Source: Streptomyces bobili
Lineage (GTDB): Bacteria; Actinomycetota; Actinomycetes; Streptomycetales; Streptomycetaceae
Assembly (NCBI RefSeq): GCF_002154575.1
Contig: NZ_MUBA01000130.1
Location: 1 to 44,688 of the forward strand
Direction: 5' to 3'
Length of the DNA: 44,688 nucleotides
Part shown: positions 1-11,571 of the stretch, piece after piece
Numbering within the stretch: the stretch's first letter is position 1
Layout of the letters: every line of letters begins with the position of its first letter
Notes under the pieces: generated by a model
Seen by the model: the letters and a program-made list of their open reading frames with translations, nothing else
Databases searched by the model: none
What the model was told of the DNA's origin: nothing
Program-made: the position numbers and the translations under genes

Positions 1-1146
1 CCGGTCGGCGACCGCCGACCGCTCCGACTCCGAGCGCAGACCCAGCAGCACCGGCACCCGCCCCTCCACCGGCCGTACGCCCAGCAGGACCGGCACCCCC
101 ACCGAGGCCAGCTCCTCCGCGACCGCCCGCGCCAGCACCGCCCAGCCCCCGCCGGGGGAGAGCGTGTCGCCGAGACGCATGACGACCGGCAGCAGCGGGC
201 TGTCACCGGGCTTGAAGCCGAGGACGCGCGCCTGCGCAGGAGCATCCTCCGCCGCGATACGGCCCTCGGCGAGGTCGGTCAGGAAGTCGCCCCGGCCGCG
301 CGCCGCCAGCTCCTCCTCCTGCCGTGCCTGCATCAGCACCACGGCGAGGATCCCGGCCGCCCGCTCGGCGGCGATCCTGTGCACCGGCGCGAGCGGCGCG
401 CGCACCGGCAGCAGCGCGAGCCGGGCGCGCACCGCACCCGCCCCCGGTCCGCCGCCCGGCACGTCCACGAGTACCGAATCGGCGGGCGCGTCCTTGTGCG
501 GGCCGCGCAGCCCTTCCCACACCTGGAGCGGATCCGCTCCCTCGGGCCCGGACCCGGCCGCGTACAGCAGCTGCCCGTCGGCGGTCTCCAGGAACACCGG
601 GTTGTCGCTGAAGTCCGCCAGGATGCCCAGCACCTGGGGGATGCCGCCGCCGCCCAGCAGCGCCCGGGTGCAGCGCCGGTGCACCTCCTCGGCCTGCTGG
701 AGCAGCGCGTAGTGACCGTTGACGATCTCGGTGTGGATCTCCTCGGTGACCGCGACGAACGGCACCTCCCGGTGCAGCTGGACCAGTGGCAGGCCGGTCG
801 AGCGGGCCGTCTCCACCAGCGCCACGGGCAGCCGGTCGAAGCGCGGACCCAGCTCGATCACCAGCGCCGCGATGCCCCGCTCGGCGAGGGTGCGCACGAA
901 CGCCCGCTGCTCGGCCGGGCGGGTGCCGAGGCCGTAGCCGGTGGTCAGCAGCAGTTCGCCGCCCTTGAGCAGGGAGGCGATGTTCGGGACCTCACCGGCG
1001 TGCACCCAGCGCACCGTGCGGCCCAGCCGCTCCGCGCCCGCCAGGATCTCCGGCAGACCGCTGCGCAGGCCGGGCAGCTCCAGCGCCCGCCGCACGGTGA
1101 TGCCGGCGCCCCGGCTGTCGAATCGTCGGTCCGCGTGGCTGTCCAT
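1..1146 (-). CDS. PucR-family transcriptional regulator (3' end cut by window edge)
   Basis: An open frame of 382 codons runs without a stop to base 1, so the C-terminal part is missing. The N-terminus reads ITVRRALELPGL, then WVHAGEVPNIASLLKGGELL and TTGYGLG, the signature of the PucR N-terminal domain. These regulators end in a PucR-type helix-turn-helix, which would lie beyond the window, and are usually about 500-550 residues long. Members control purine catabolism, amino-acid use or unknown functions, so no target can be named. The ATG at 1146 has no ribosome binding site. A TAGCGT hexamer (1159-1154) lies seven bases upstream, suggesting a leaderless transcript. The GH15 gene lies upstream on the same strand, 62 bases away, but the apparent own promoter argues for separate transcription. 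Confidence 0.88.
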   Translation of the reverse strand, partial: MDSHADRRFDSRGAGITVRRALELPGLRSGLPEILAGAERLGRTVRWVHAGEVPNIASLLKGGELLLTTGYGLGTRPAEQRAFVRTLAERGIAALVIELGPRFDRLPVALVETARSTGLPLVQLHREVPFVAVTEEIHTEIVNGHYALLQQAEEVHRRCTRALLGGGGIPQVLGILADFSDNPVFLETADGQLLYAAGSGPEGADPLQVWEGLRGPHKDAPADSVLVDVPGGGPGAGAVRARLALLPVRAPLAPVHRIAAERAAGILAVVLMQARQEEELAARGRGDFLTDLAEGRIAAEDAPAQARVLGFKPGDSPLLPVVMRLGDTLSPGGGWAVLARAVAEELASVGVPVLLGVRPVEGRVPVLLGLRSESERSAVADR

Positions 1147-1153
1147 GCAGCGG

Positions 1154-1159
1154 ACGCTA
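1154..1159 (-). promoter_or_regulatory. Candidate -10 box of a leaderless PucR transcript
   Basis: On the minus strand TAGCGT is followed by seven bases and then the ATG at 1146. This places the transcription start at or one base before the start codon. No convincing -35 hexamer is seen. Confidence 0.45.
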
Positions 1160-1208
1160 CCCGCGGACCCGGCCGGGCCACATCTCGCGGCCGGCCGCGG
1201 ACCCGCCC

Positions 1209-3011
1209 TCAGCCGCCGTACGCACCCGAGGCCGTCAGGCGCAGGGCCGTGTCGATGAGGGGGACGTGGCTGAAGGCCTGGGGGAAGTTGCCCACCTGGC
1301 GCTTCAGACGGGGGTCCCACTCCTCGGCGAGGAGGCCCAGGTCGTTGCGCAGCGCCAGGAGCTTCTCGAAGAGCTTGCGGGCCTCGTCGACCCGGCCGAT
1401 CATCGCCAGGTCGTCCGCCATCCAGAACGAGCAGGCCAGGAAGGCGCCCTCGTCGCCGGGGAGGCCGTCGACGCCCTCGCTGTCGCCCTCGGTGGGGTAG
1501 CGCAGGATGAAGCCGTCCGACGTGGACAGCTCCCGCTGGATCGCCTCGATGGTGCCGATCACGCGCTTGTCGTCCGGGGGCAGGAAGCCCATCTGCGGGA
1601 TGAGCAGCAAAGACGCGTCCAGCTCCTTGGAGCCGTAGGACTGCGTGAAGGTGTTGCGCTCCTTGTCGTAACCCTTCTCGCACACGTCCCGGTGGATGTC
1701 ATCGCGCAGCTCGCGCCAGCGCTCCAGCGGGCCGTCCGCGTCACCGGACTCGATCAGCTTGATCGTGCGGTCCACCGCCACCCAGGCCATCACCTTGGAG
1801 TGCACGAAGTGGCGGCGCGGGCCGCGCACCTCCCAGATGCCCTCGTCCGGCTCGTCCCAGTGCTGCTCCAGGTAGCGGATCAGCTTGAGCTGGAGCAGCG
1901 AGGCGTAGTCGTTGCGGGCCAGTCCGGTCATGTGGCCCAGGTGCAGGGCCTCGGTGACCTCGCCGTACACGTCCAGCTGGAGCTGGTGCGCCGCGCCGTT
2001 GCCCACCCGGACCGGGGCGGAGCTTTCGTAGCCGGGCAGCCAGTCCAGCTCCGCCTCGCCCAGCTCACGCTCACCGGCGATGCCGTACATGATCTGGAGG
2101 TTCTCCGGGTCGCCGGCGACCGCGCGCAGCAGCCACTCGCGCCAGGCGCGGGCCTCCTCGCGGTAGCCGGTGCGCAGCAGCGAGGAGAGGGTGATGGCCG
2201 CGTCGCGCAGCCAGGTGTAGCGGTAGTCCCAATTGCGGACGCCGCCGATGTCCTCGGGCAGCGAGGTGGTGGGGGCCGCGACGATGCCGCCGGTGGGGGC
2301 GTACGTCAGCGCCTTCAGCGTGATCAGCGAACGGATCACCGCCTCGCGGTAGGGCCCGTGGTACGTACAGTGCTCGACCCACTCGCGCCAGAAGTCCTCC
2401 GTGGCCTGGAGCGACTGCTCCGGCTCCGGGAGCGCGGGCGGCTCCTTGTGCGAGGGCTCCCACGAGATCGTGAACGCGATGCGGTCACCGGGGGCGACCG
2501 TGAAGTCGGCGTACGTCGTCAGCGACTTCCCGTAGGTCTCGGCCTCCGTGTCGAACCACACGGAGTCCGGGCCGGCGACGGCGACCGTGCGGCCCTCGTG
2601 CTTGTGCACCCACGGCACGACCCGGCCGTAGGAGAAGCGCATGCGCAGGGTCGAGCGCATGGGGACGCGGCCCGAGACGCCCTCGACGATGCGGATCAGC
2701 TGGGGGGCGCCGTCACGCGGGGGCATGAAATCGGTCACCCGGACCGTGCCGCGCGGGGTGTCCCACTCGGATTCCAGGATCAGTGAGTCGCCCCGGTAGC
2801 CGCGCCGGGCCGCGCGCGGTGGCGCGGCGTCGGAGGCGTGCGCCGGACCGAGCCGCCAGAAGCCGTGCTCCTCGGTGCCCAGCAGCCCGGCGAAGATCGC
2901 GTGGGAGTCGAAGCGGGGCAGGCAGAGCCAGTCCACCGTCCCGTCGCGGCAGACCAGAGCGGCTGTCTGCATGTCTCCGATGAGTGCGTAGTCTTCGATG
3001 CGCCCGGCCAC
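1209..3011 (-). CDS. Glycoside hydrolase family 15 protein (glucoamylase/trehalase type)
   Basis: 600 residues. The N-terminus RIEDYALIGDMQTAALVCRD with DGTVDWLCLPRFDS is the beta-sandwich start of bacterial GH15 enzymes. The (alpha/alpha)6 domain carries RNWDYRYTWLRDAA at about residues 259-272. These enzymes remove glucose from alpha-glucans or split trehalose; some actinobacterial members are trehalases, so the substrate stays open. No signal peptide is seen, so it should act in the cytoplasm, perhaps on glycogen or trehalose. I chose the GTG at 3011 because GGAG lies six bases upstream. An in-frame ATG at 3047 and a longer frame from 3158 have no such site. It is divergent from pyrG across a 533-base gap. 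Confidence 0.9.
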   Translation of the reverse strand: MAGRIEDYALIGDMQTAALVCRDGTVDWLCLPRFDSHAIFAGLLGTEEHGFWRLGPAHASDAAPPRAARRGYRGDSLILESEWDTPRGTVRVTDFMPPRDGAPQLIRIVEGVSGRVPMRSTLRMRFSYGRVVPWVHKHEGRTVAVAGPDSVWFDTEAETYGKSLTTYADFTVAPGDRIAFTISWEPSHKEPPALPEPEQSLQATEDFWREWVEHCTYHGPYREAVIRSLITLKALTYAPTGGIVAAPTTSLPEDIGGVRNWDYRYTWLRDAAITLSSLLRTGYREEARAWREWLLRAVAGDPENLQIMYGIAGERELGEAELDWLPGYESSAPVRVGNGAAHQLQLDVYGEVTEALHLGHMTGLARNDYASLLQLKLIRYLEQHWDEPDEGIWEVRGPRRHFVHSKVMAWVAVDRTIKLIESGDADGPLERWRELRDDIHRDVCEKGYDKERNTFTQSYGSKELDASLLLIPQMGFLPPDDKRVIGTIEAIQRELSTSDGFILRYPTEGDSEGVDGLPGDEGAFLACSFWMADDLAMIGRVDEARKLFEKLLALRNDLGLLAEEWDPRLKRQVGNFPQAFSHVPLIDTALRLTASGAYGG

Positions 3012-3544
3012 GTGCAACTCCAGTCGAACGGCCACGTAGGCCCCCATGAGGGGGCTGTCGCTTGGTGCGGTCAAGGGGGAATGTGTTGTCTTGAGTCGTT
3101 GAGCGGTGAAGCAAAGCAGTCGCTCAGCCGAGTTGGCAAAACGCCAATTCTTGCTCAACGAACTGACGAGCTCTCATTGTTCCGGTGGGTACGGGCTGGG
3201 GTGTGCCGTCTTGCCGGCCGGGCTCGGCAGCGAGTGTCCGAGCAGGATACGACGCACGTAGATGATCTGCGTGCCGCTCCGGGCAACGTGGGTGGGCCGA
3301 ACGGGTGAGCAGTGGGTGAGGACCCGGTATGGGTGTGCCCAGGGGTGCCCGGCCGTGCGCGGAGCGTGGTCGGAAGCCATCGCCCCGAGGCGCTGATACC
3401 CTGGTAGCCCGTGGACCGGTGGGCACCAAACCCCCGAACCGCAGCGACGGCACCCCCGGAAATCTCCGGCAAGAACCGCTGGTGAAAGCCTCCGGGAGCC
3501 GCTCCGCACCCCCAGATCGCGACCACGGGAGCCCCCTCTTGGCC
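3012..3544. promoter_or_regulatory. Divergent intergenic region between GH15 gene and pyrG
   Basis: No gene is supported here. The region holds a nine-base inverted repeat TCGTTGAGC (3096-3104) and GCTCAACGA (3153-3161). Between them is a small perfect dyad, TTGGC (3133-3137) and GCCAA (3143-3147). All lie on the GH15 side. A weak -10-like TACCCT (3397-3402) may serve pyrG, without a clear -35. Long frames running through the region are GC-driven and lack start signals. Confidence 0.5.
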
Positions 3545-5212
<1,668 letters not shown>

Positions 5213-5230
5213 CACACCAGCTTGTACGGT

Positions 5231-5275
5231 GGCCGGGGTGCTTCTCCTCAAAGGTGAGCACCCCGGCCTCTTTTT
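5231..5275 (+). terminator. Rho-independent terminator after pyrG
   Basis: A perfect 12-base stem (5231-5242 with 5257-5268) around a 14-base loop is followed by TCTTTTT. It is the only terminator in the window with a classic T tract. Confidence 0.93.
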
Positions 5276-5353
5276 ATCGGTTCGATGTGGCCGGTTTTCC
5301 GCTGGCCCGACTACTTTCGGCCGGATTCTTTTGTGCGTGTGGAAGGACAGGGC

Positions 5354-5980
5354 ATGACGATCAAGGACACCGCGCAGGCGTGGGAGATCCGGGCGACGGA
5401 GACCCCCTTCGTGGGCAACAAGACCTCCGTCCGCACGGACGAGGTGCTCATGCCCGACGGCTCCGTCGTGCGCCGTGACTACCAGGTCCACCCCGGCTCC
5501 GTGGCCGTCCTCGCCCTCGACGACGAGGACCGTGTCCTGCTGATCAAGCAGTACCGCCACCCCGTGCGGCAGAAGTTGTGGGAGATTCCGGCCGGCCTGC
5601 TCGACGTGCCCGGCGAGAACCCGCTGCACGCCGCCCAGCGCGAGCTGTACGAGGAGGCGCACGTCAAGGCCGAGGACTGGCGGGTGCTGACCGACGTCTA
5701 CACCACCCCCGGCGGCTGCGACGAGGCCGTACGCGTCTTCCTGGCCCGGGGGCTCTCGGAGGCCGACGGGGAGCGGTTCGAGGTCGAGGACGAGGAGGCC
5801 GACATGGAGCACGCGCGCGTGCCGGTCGACGAACTCGTCCGGGGGGTGCTCGCCGGCGAACTGCACAACAACTGCCTCGTCGTGGGCGTCCTCGCGCTGG
5901 TCGCCGCCCGGAGCGGTGAGGGGATCGACGCGCTGCGCCCGGCGCAGGCGCCGTGGCCGGCCCGTCCCTTCGAGGCGTGA
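5354..5980 (+). CDS. NUDIX hydrolase, ADP-ribose pyrophosphatase type
   Basis: 208 residues. It carries a Nudix helix, GLLDVPGENPLHAAQ followed by RELYEEAHV, where the Gly normally found after the EEx of the box is His. The context KQYRHPVRQKLWEIPAGLLD and the DVYTTPGGCDE segment match ADP-ribose pyrophosphatases, which split ADP-ribose to AMP and ribose 5-phosphate. Substrate choice cannot be proven from sequence. The ATG at 5354 is preceded by AAGGA about seven bases upstream, whereas an upstream GTG-type frame from 5285 starts just past the pyrG terminator and lacks a site. It lies between pyrG and the STAND/TPR gene. Confidence 0.9.
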   Translation: MTIKDTAQAWEIRATETPFVGNKTSVRTDEVLMPDGSVVRRDYQVHPGSVAVLALDDEDRVLLIKQYRHPVRQKLWEIPAGLLDVPGENPLHAAQRELYEEAHVKAEDWRVLTDVYTTPGGCDEAVRVFLARGLSEADGERFEVEDEEADMEHARVPVDELVRGVLAGELHNNCLVVGVLALVAARSGEGIDALRPAQAPWPARPFEA

Positions 5981-6153
5981 CCGCCGCGCCGCACCTCTCA
6001 CCGACCCGTGCGGTGTGACCATCGGCTGATCCGATCGGGGGACGTCACCGCCGCGCTCCTCACGGAACGTCGCAGAGCGTGAACTAGGCTCGGGAAACGC
6101 CCGATCCGGAGTCCCGGCGGGCTTGCGCGTGCGGTGGGACGGGAGTGTGGCCC

Positions 6154-8151
6154 GTGACGGATCAGGCAGTGGACACAGGCGGCGTGCAGCTGTCCGGACA
6201 CGCTGCGACGGAGGGCCATTTCCTGGGGCGTACCCGGGAGTTGAAGGAGCTGCGCGCCGACATCGAGCGCGCGGGACTGGACACCCTCTCCGGGAAGAAG
6301 GCCCCCCGCGCGCGTGTGCTCCTCATCGCCGGACGGCCCGGTTCCGGCCGTACGGCACTGGCCGAGGAGCTCGTCCGGCAGGTCGCCGAGCGTTACCGGG
6401 ACGGAGTGCTGCGCGTCCGGCTCGGCGAACCCGACGGGACACCCGTTCCCGTCGAGCGCGCCGCCCGCGAACTGCTCGCCGCGCTCGGCCGGCCGGTCCC
6501 GCCCGGCGCCGGTGAGGAAGACCTTTCGGCCACTCTGCGCGAGGCCCTCGCCGAGCGCCGCGTGCTGCTCCTGCTCGACGACGCGGCCGGCGCCGACCAG
6601 GTCGACGCGCTCCTCCCGGACACCCCCGAGTGCCTGGTCGTCGCCGTCTCGGCGGGCCCGCTCACCGGGATCTCCGACGTGCGGCCCTGCACCCTGGGCG
6701 GCCTGGACACCAAGTCCGCCCTCGACCTGCTCACCCGCCACACCGGCTCGGTCCGCATCACCGTCGACCCGCGGTCCGCCGAGGGCCTCGTCGAGGCATG
6801 CCAGGGACACCCCGCCGCCCTGATCCTGGCCGGTGGCTGGCTCGCCGCGCGGCCCAAGTCGGCGGTCGCCGACCTCGCCAAGCAACTGCACGCCGAGGGC
6901 GGCGACGGATCCCCCCTCAGCCGGATCTTCCGGCTCGTGCACGCCACCCTGCCCTCGGCCGCCGCGCGGATACTGCGACTGCTCAGCCTGGCCCCGGCCG
7001 GCCTCGTCGACCCGCACACCGCCTCCGCGCTCGCCGGCTGCTCGATCGGCGCCGCGCGCACCACCCTGGACGACTTCGTCGCCCTCGGCCTGCTGCGGAC
7101 CGTCGCCGCGCCGCTGCCCCAGTACGAGGTCCCCGGCTGCCTCCAGCCCCTGCTGCGGACGGCCGCCGAGACCCATGAGCGGTCGGCCGAGCTCCAGCTG
7201 GCCCGCGCCCGCATGCTGGAGCGGACGGTACGGCTGCTCCAGTCCTGCCGGGCGATCACCGAGACGGACAACCCGCAGGCCCGCGAGAAGCTCCAGGGCA
7301 TGCCCCGCGCCCTGCGCTTCGCCACCCCGCGCGCCGCCGCCGACTGGCTGCGCGCCCGCCGGCCCGCCCTGCTCGCCTCCGCCCGCCTCGCGGTCGCCGA
7401 CGGCGAGCTGGACACCCTGGCCAGGCGCCTGATGTCCCAGCTGGTCAGGGCGATGGTCGCGCATTTCGGCACCCAGGGCGCCGCGCCCGACCTGTACGGC
7501 ATCCACCAGCTCGTCCTGGACGTCGCCGAGCGCCGCGATCTGCCCCGTGAGAAGGCCGCCGCCCTGCTGAACCTGGCGGACGTCGACGCGCGAACCGGGC
7601 GCACCGCGGAGGCTCTGGTGCGCTACCGGGCCGCGCTGGACGCCGGACGGGAGGCGAACGACCCGTATGCGACCGGCCGCGCGATGGAATCCGTAGGCGG
7701 CGCGCATCTGGAGCTGGCGGACTACGACCGGGCCGCCGACTGGTTCGGCCGGGCCCTCGCCCAGCGGCAGGCACGCGACGAGCGCGCGGACGCCGCCCGG
7801 CTGTACGGCCGTATCGCCACCGCGCACACCTACGCCGGCCGGTACGGCGAGGCGCAGCGGGGCTGGCGGGCCGCCGCCGCCGGGCACCGTAAGAACGGCG
7901 ATGTCGCCGCCGCCGCGCGGGCGTTGAGCGAGCTGGCGCGGGTGCAGGAGTACGCCGGCCGGCCCGAGGAGTCGCTGCGCACCTGCCAGGAGGCGGTGGA
8001 GTGGGCCGGACGCGCCGACGACACCCGTCTGCAGGCCGCTCTCCAGCTCCGGCTGGCCGACACGCTGGAGCACCTCGACGACCCCGCGGCGGCCCGTCTG
8101 CACCGGGCCGCGGCCGAGCGCATCCTGGAAGAAGAGTCCGCCGGACCGTGA
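6154..8151 (+). CDS. STAND-like P-loop ATPase with TPR repeats
   Basis: About 665 residues. An N-terminal nucleotide-binding region (about 20-330) has a Walker A-like AGRPGSGRTAL and a Walker B-like RVLLLLDDA. The C-terminal half (about 450-660) is built of tetratricopeptide-like helices, for example ESVGGAHLELADYDRAADW and GRYGEAQRGW. The layout resembles the ATPase plus TPR part of AfsR-like regulators, but I see no N-terminal DNA-binding domain. The Walker A Lys is replaced by Arg, which may weaken hydrolysis. I chose the GTG at 6154 because GGGAG lies eight bases upstream; a GTG at 6145 overlaps that site. Its function is unknown; a signalling or scaffold role is an inference. Confidence 0.85.
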   Translation: MTDQAVDTGGVQLSGHAATEGHFLGRTRELKELRADIERAGLDTLSGKKAPRARVLLIAGRPGSGRTALAEELVRQVAERYRDGVLRVRLGEPDGTPVPVERAARELLAALGRPVPPGAGEEDLSATLREALAERRVLLLLDDAAGADQVDALLPDTPECLVVAVSAGPLTGISDVRPCTLGGLDTKSALDLLTRHTGSVRITVDPRSAEGLVEACQGHPAALILAGGWLAARPKSAVADLAKQLHAEGGDGSPLSRIFRLVHATLPSAAARILRLLSLAPAGLVDPHTASALAGCSIGAARTTLDDFVALGLLRTVAAPLPQYEVPGCLQPLLRTAAETHERSAELQLARARMLERTVRLLQSCRAITETDNPQAREKLQGMPRALRFATPRAAADWLRARRPALLASARLAVADGELDTLARRLMSQLVRAMVAHFGTQGAAPDLYGIHQLVLDVAERRDLPREKAAALLNLADVDARTGRTAEALVRYRAALDAGREANDPYATGRAMESVGGAHLELADYDRAADWFGRALAQRQARDERADAARLYGRIATAHTYAGRYGEAQRGWRAAAAGHRKNGDVAAAARALSELARVQEYAGRPEESLRTCQEAVEWAGRADDTRLQAALQLRLADTLEHLDDPAAARLHRAAAERILEEESAGP

Positions 8152-8342
8152 TCCGGAGCCGGAACATGGAGCTAACGCCTGCGAAATCCGCAGTACATCC
8201 GCTGAAGGTTGATGCAATGAAAGGCTAGACAGCGGGAACACCTTCATTAGACTGGCTCTGCCGCACGTTCTCCTGCGGTGCATCCCGGTGCGTCCGCTAC
8301 CTCCGGGTATGTGTTGCTGTTTCCCCCTCTGAGCCAAGGACC

Positions 8343-9467
<1,125 letters not shown>

Positions 9468-9536
9468 CCCGCCAGGGCAAGTCGCCGTGCCGTAAAGGCG
9501 ATACGTCAACATGCCGCGTCAAAGGCGCACCACCTG

Positions 9537-9561
9537 CCGGACCTTGCCCGACAAGGTCCGG
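9537..9561 (+). terminator. Hairpin downstream of ald
   Basis: A perfect 10-base stem, CCGGACCTTG and CAAGGTCCGG, surrounds a five-base loop 70 bases past the ald stop. There is no T tract, as is common for Streptomyces terminators. Confidence 0.6.
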
Positions 9562-9723
9562 CCCGATGTGTGTATGGTCACTTTGCGGCTCTCGGTCAAC
9601 TCGCCGCGAACGTAACCCTTCGACCGATTCGCACGCCGGTGAAGCCTGCTGTGCGACGGTCGTACGCCCTTGACAGTGGGATGTTTCATTGTCGACACAT
9701 CGAGTCGGGTACGGCGGATTGTG

Positions 9724-9753
9724 TTGCTGCGAACACCCGACACGCCATAGAGT
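9724..9753 (+). promoter_or_regulatory. Candidate promoter of the parA-scpAB cluster
   Basis: TTGCTG (9724-9729) and TAGAGT (9748-9753) are separated by 18 bases. They would give a start near 9760 and a leader of about 65 bases before the strong Shine-Dalgarno of the parA-like gene. Confidence 0.45.
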
Positions 9754-9826
9754 CGCCAACCGTCGGCATGGTGCCACGCTGACCTTGTCTAGAAGTTTCC
9801 TGGTCACCAAGGAGGTAAGACGACTT

Positions 9827-11005
9827 GTGAATGAGTCGACATTTGCTCCCGGGGGTGGTCAACCAGGAATGCCTACGCGGAGTCAGGGCTCCACGGGGCT
9901 CGAGGCTGTCGGCTCCGTCGCTGTCCGAACCTTCGCAGCCCACCAGAGCCAGTCAAGCCCCCACACGGCTCTGCAAGCACACCAGAGCATGGATGGCCAT
10001 CACGTGAACGCCATGGCCGGCGACGGAAGTGGCGCGCCCCGCAACCACTTCGCCGACTACGACGAACTGCCCGAAGGGCACTTCTACGACCCCGACGCCG
10101 AGTACGAGCCCGACCCCGAGTACGCGGCCACACTCGCGCCCGACGCTGCCCGCCAGCGCCGCGAGCGCATCGGCCCGACCGGTCGCCCGCTGCCGTACTT
10201 CCCGATCCCGGGACCGCTGACCAATCACGGTCCCGCGACGATCATCGCCATGTGCAACCAGAAGGGCGGCGTCGGCAAGACCACGTCGACCATCAACCTG
10301 GGTGCGGCGCTCGCGGAGTACGGACGCCGGGTACTGCTCGTGGACTTCGACCCGCAGGGCGCGCTGTCGGTCGGTCTGGGCGTCAACCCCATGGAGCTCG
10401 ACCTCACGGTCTACAACCTGCTCATGGAGCGGGGCATGTCGGCCGACGAGGTGCTCCTGAAGACGGCGGTCCCCAACATGGACCTGCTGCCCAGCAACAT
10501 CGACCTGTCCGCCGCCGAGGTCCAGCTGGTCTCCGAGGTCGCGCGCGAGTCGACGCTCCAGCGGGCGCTGAAGCCGCTGATGGACGACTACGACTACATC
10601 GTGATCGACTGTCAGCCCTCGCTCGGCCTGCTCACCGTCAACGCGCTCACCGCCGCCCACAAGGTGATAGTGCCGCTGGAGTGCGAGTTCTTCGCGCTGC
10701 GCGGTGTCGCCCTGCTGACGGAGACCATCGAGAAGGTCCAGGAGCGGCTCAACCCGGAGCTGGAGCTCGACGGGATCCTGGCGACCATGTACGACTCGCG
10801 CACGGTGCACAGCCGTGAGGTGCTCGCGCGGGTGGTCGAGGCCTTCGACGACCACGTCTACCACACGGTCATCGGACGCACGGTCCGCTTCCCGGAGACC
10901 ACGGTCGCCGGTGAGCCGATCACCACCTACGCCTCCAACTCCGTCGGTGCCGCCGCCTATCGCCAGCTCGCCAGGGAGGTGCTCGCCCGGTGTCCCGCCG
11001 AGTGA
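9827..11005 (+). CDS. ParA/Soj-like ATPase next to scpAB
   Basis: About 392 residues. After a Pro/Gly/His-rich, probably disordered N-terminus of about 130 residues comes a deviant Walker A ATPase. It has MCNQKGGVGKTTSTINLG (signature Lys around residue 146), LLVDFDPQGALSVGLG, and the Walker B-like DYIVIDCQPSLGLLT. ParA ATPases dimerise on ATP and bind DNA to position cargo. This is not the oriC-linked parA, since no parB, gidB or rnpA is nearby; it sits with the condensin genes scpA and scpB. The GTG at 9827 follows AAGGAGGT by ten bases, the best Shine-Dalgarno in the window. It overlaps the next gene by 16 bases, implying translational coupling. Confidence 0.93.
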   Translation: MNESTFAPGGGQPGMPTRSQGSTGLEAVGSVAVRTFAAHQSQSSPHTALQAHQSMDGHHVNAMAGDGSGAPRNHFADYDELPEGHFYDPDAEYEPDPEYAATLAPDAARQRRERIGPTGRPLPYFPIPGPLTNHGPATIIAMCNQKGGVGKTTSTINLGAALAEYGRRVLLVDFDPQGALSVGLGVNPMELDLTVYNLLMERGMSADEVLLKTAVPNMDLLPSNIDLSAAEVQLVSEVARESTLQRALKPLMDDYDYIVIDCQPSLGLLTVNALTAAHKVIVPLECEFFALRGVALLTETIEKVQERLNPELELDGILATMYDSRTVHSREVLARVVEAFDDHVYHTVIGRTVRFPETTVAGEPITTYASNSVGAAAYRQLAREVLARCPAE

Positions 11006-11553
11006 GTCTGCCGGGGGCCGACGAACTCTTCCGTACGACAGGGGGAATGGCGCTCCAGCCGTCCGCACCCCGGCGTCCCGCCAACGGCGAGGTCCGGGTT
11101 CCCGCTCCGGCGGGGGACAGCGACGGTACGGCGCCCGGTTCCGCCGAGGACGCGCCGCACGCCGTGCCCGCCCAGGGCGGGGACGGCGGGGGCGCCGAAC
11201 ACGCGGCGGCCGGAGCCGAGCAGGGCGGCACCCGCGGCGCCGGGGAACGTTCCGGTCCGCGGCAGGGCACGCAGGAAGGTTCTGCCGCCCAGGCCGACGC
11301 CCAGTCGCGCAAGCGCGGACGGGCCCCCGCCCGCCGGCCCAGCGGCCGGGAGCGGCACGACGAGAAGATCACCGTGTACGTGTCCGCCGAGGAACTGATG
11401 GACCTGGAGCACGCCCGTCTGGTGCTCCGCGGCGAACACGGACTCGCGGTCGACCGCGGGCGCATCGTCCGCGAGGCGGTCGCCGTGGTCCTCGCCGACC
11501 TGGAGAGCCGCGGAGACGCCAGCATCCTCGTACGACGGCTTCGCGGGCGGTAG
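10990..11553 (+). CDS. Small protein with ribbon-helix-helix-like C-terminus, ParA partner candidate
   Basis: 187 residues. The first 120 are low-complexity (Gly, Ala, Glu, Pro rich) and end in a basic RKRGRAPARRPSGRER stretch. The C-terminal 65 residues read KITVYVSAEELMDLEHARL, then a helix-turn region (DRGRIVREAVAVVLADLE). This is a strand plus two helices pattern like ribbon-helix-helix DNA-binding proteins. It starts inside the ParA-like gene and precedes scpA by 18 bases. Small RHH proteins of the ParG/Omega kind work as the centromere-binding partner of ParA on plasmids, so a chromosomal ParA-adaptor role is plausible. That role is inferred from domain and position only. Confidence 0.85.
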   Translation: MSRRVSLPGADELFRTTGGMALQPSAPRRPANGEVRVPAPAGDSDGTAPGSAEDAPHAVPAQGGDGGGAEHAAAGAEQGGTRGAGERSGPRQGTQEGSAAQADAQSRKRGRAPARRPSGRERHDEKITVYVSAEELMDLEHARLVLRGEHGLAVDRGRIVREAVAVVLADLESRGDASILVRRLRGR

Positions 11554-11571
11554 CGGTAGCCTGCGGAGGCC

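Larger units (their letters stand above)
9468..9826. promoter_or_regulatory. Intergenic region between ald and the parA-like gene
   Basis: It contains the ald hairpin (9537-9561), an isolated TTGACA at 9670-9675 with no matching -10, and a better promoter further down (9724-9753). A minus-strand frame of 74 codons (9519-9743) is open but has a weak third-position GC signal and no family I know. I do not call it a gene. Confidence 0.45.

Noticed and set aside
1266..2786. A 506-codon plus-strand frame opposite the GH15 gene
   Set aside because: Composition is Val/Leu/Arg repeats typical of antisense frames, while the minus-strand frame has conserved GH15 motifs.
9519..9743. A 74-codon minus-strand frame between ald and the parA-like gene, basic in composition
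   Set aside because: Third-position GC is lower than in real genes here, no ribosome binding site or family is seen, and a promoter for the plus-strand cluster lies next to it. Conservation in relatives would change this view.
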